Below are positions 63,269 through 64,000 of a stretch of 64,000 nt of DNA, piece after piece. The stretch is from Parasediminibacterium sp051861445 (GTDB taxonomy: Bacteria > Bacteroidota > Bacteroidia > Chitinophagales > Chitinophagaceae). Location of the stretch: assembly GCA_051861445.1 (NCBI GenBank), contig JBHYCS010000009.1:62001-126000 (forward strand), read 5' to 3'. The translations under genes and the position numbers were made by a program. Under the pieces are notes generated by a model. That model was not told the origin of the DNA and did no database searches. It saw only the letters and a list, made by a program, of their open reading frames with translations. The stretch's first letter is position 1, and each line of letters opens with the position of its first letter.

Positions 63269-63306
63269 ATTAACCTAGTTTAACGTTTCAATCAAGTTGA
63301 TTAACC
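63269..63306 (+). promoter_or_regulatory. Conserved 38-bp TTAAC element upstream of the outer-membrane gene
   Basis: TTAAC at 63271, 63281 and 63302 gives TTAAC-N5-TTAAC-N16-TTAAC, as in the element in front of the GLPGLI gene (30/38 identical). A perfect 13-bp palindrome (AATCAAGTTGATT, 63291-63303) overlaps its right half. It ends 1 bp before the -33 TTG of the promoter. Confidence 0.65.
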
Positions 63307-63307
63307 C

Positions 63308-63335
63308 TTGTTGCAGTTAGCTCACAATATTTTTG
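63308..63335 (+). promoter_or_regulatory. Promoter of the outer-membrane gene
   Basis: TTG (63308-63310), 17 bp and TATTTTTG (63328-63335) fit the Bacteroidota consensus. The start codon is 23 bp after the -7 element. Confidence 0.6.
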
Positions 63336-63358
63336 AGCCATCATAAAAAACAACTGCA

Positions 63359-64000
63359 ATGAAATATTTGTACCAAACTATTCTATCCATTTTATTGATT
63401 GTAAGCAGCACTGTTGCTGCACAAAATAAGACCACAACCATTATAGGTTCGGTTTATGACAGTGCTGTAAATAAAGGATTAGCGTATGCAACAGTTTCTA
63501 TCGTTGCTGCTAAAGATTCTACTTTGGTAACGTTTACAAGAGCCGATTCATCCGGATTTTTTTCTTTTCAATCCATCAAATCTGGTAAGTATATTTTATC
63601 TGCATCTTACGTTGGATTTGCCACTATTTGGAAACCTTTTGACATAAACGAAAATACCACAACAAATTTGGGCAACATTGCTTTAACAAATGTCAATCAA
63701 CTAAACGATGTAACAGTGGTTGGTAAACGGCCACCTGTTACCATTAACAACGATACCTTAGAATTTAATACCGAAAACTTTAAAACTGCTCTCAATGCTG
63801 TGGTAGAAGATTTGCTGAAGCGATTGCCAGGTGTAGTTGTAGATGCAGATGGAACTGTTCGGATAAACGGACAAATTGTTCGTAGAATTTTGGTAGATGG
63901 AAAAGAGTTTTTTACTGGAGATCCTAAAATTGCTACCAAAAATTTAGAAGCAAGTGCTATAGATAAAGTACAAGTTTTTGACAGAAAAAGCGATAGGGCA
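63359..64000 (+). CDS. TonB-dependent-type outer-membrane beta-barrel protein, N-terminal part (cut by window edge)
   Basis: 214 codons from the ATG at 63359 to the right edge with no stop. A signal peptide ends at TVAAQNK. A carboxypeptidase-regulatory-like domain follows (IIGSVYDSAVNKGLAYATV; GKYILSASYVGF), then a TonB plug-like region (VVEDLLKRLPGVVVDADG; INGQIVRRILVDGKEFFTGD). This order is typical of Bacteroidota outer-membrane beta-barrel family proteins of about 800-900 residues, often found with GLPGLI genes. It has its own promoter with a TTAAC element and lies 96 bp after the response regulator. Substrate unknown. Confidence 0.85.
   Translation, partial: MKYLYQTILSILLIVSSTVAAQNKTTTIIGSVYDSAVNKGLAYATVSIVAAKDSTLVTFTRADSSGFFSFQSIKSGKYILSASYVGFATIWKPFDINENTTTNLGNIALTNVNQLNDVTVVGKRPPVTINNDTLEFNTENFKTALNAVVEDLLKRLPGVVVDADGTVRINGQIVRRILVDGKEFFTGDPKIATKNLEASAIDKVQVFDRKSDRA

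Noticed and set aside
1..64000. CRISPR arrays, insertion sequences, prophage or rRNA operons
   Set aside because: No regularly spaced repeats, transposase, phage structural genes or rRNA-like sequence were seen on reading both strands.

Overview
The window comes from a low-GC (AT-rich) Bacteroidota chromosome, most probably a Chitinophagaceae-like member of the Chitinophagia. The evidence is a GLPGLI-family protein, DUF2480, DUF6428, carboxypeptidase-regulatory/TonB-plug proteins, a lone BirA without HTH, promoters of the Bacteroidota type (TTTG-N17-19-TAnnTTTG) and little visible Shine-Dalgarno sequence. It is dense core chromosome. I see no insertion sequence, prophage, CRISPR array, rRNA or tRNA.

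Left part (1-37.8 kb), mostly minus strand. A ClC-like channel (cut by the edge) overlaps a flavin reductase. NagA, a nitrilase-fold amidase, an LpxR-like protein and RecX follow. An orphan PaaZ converges on an arsenic operon (arsR, DUF6428, arsC, ACR3) that carries two near-identical operator palindromes. Next come a membrane patatin, isocitrate dehydrogenase divergent from a LysR regulator, a PcrA/UvrD helicase, FAH, RecO, three amidohydrolases (two with degenerate metal sites), MnmG, YbeY, FeoA, NadD, an SLC13 transporter, an orphan C-terminal transketolase half, a PIF1/HRDC helicase and NadA. Two parS-like 16-mers lie between mnmG and ybeY.

Centre (37.8-38.4 kb). A 576-bp gene-free AT-rich gap between nadA and ppiD holds a cluster of DnaA-box-like sequences. 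Gene orientation flips here: about 24 of 34 genes on the left are on the minus strand and about 18 of 22 on the right are on the plus strand. Together with the parS pair 8 kb away, this makes the gap a good candidate for the chromosomal replication origin.

Right part (38.4-64 kb), mostly plus strand. It holds a PpiD-like foldase, DUF2480, Nfu and BirA (minus), a tight run rsfS-ftsH-LUD-lpxH-propeller-mscS-cupin ending in a clear terminator, an M28 peptidase, an orphan ParA, an esterase, an O-acetyltransferase, two cell-surface proteins and a GlcD-GlcF fusion oxidoreductase. The last module (59.8-64 kb) is a GLPGLI protein divergent from a histidine kinase/response regulator pair, followed by a TonB-dependent-type outer-membrane protein cut by the right edge. 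A 38-bp element (30/38 identical) with TTAAC half-sites in the same spacing lies about 55 bp upstream of both the GLPGLI gene and the outer-membrane gene. This suggests one regulon run by the two-component pair and is the most novel observation here.
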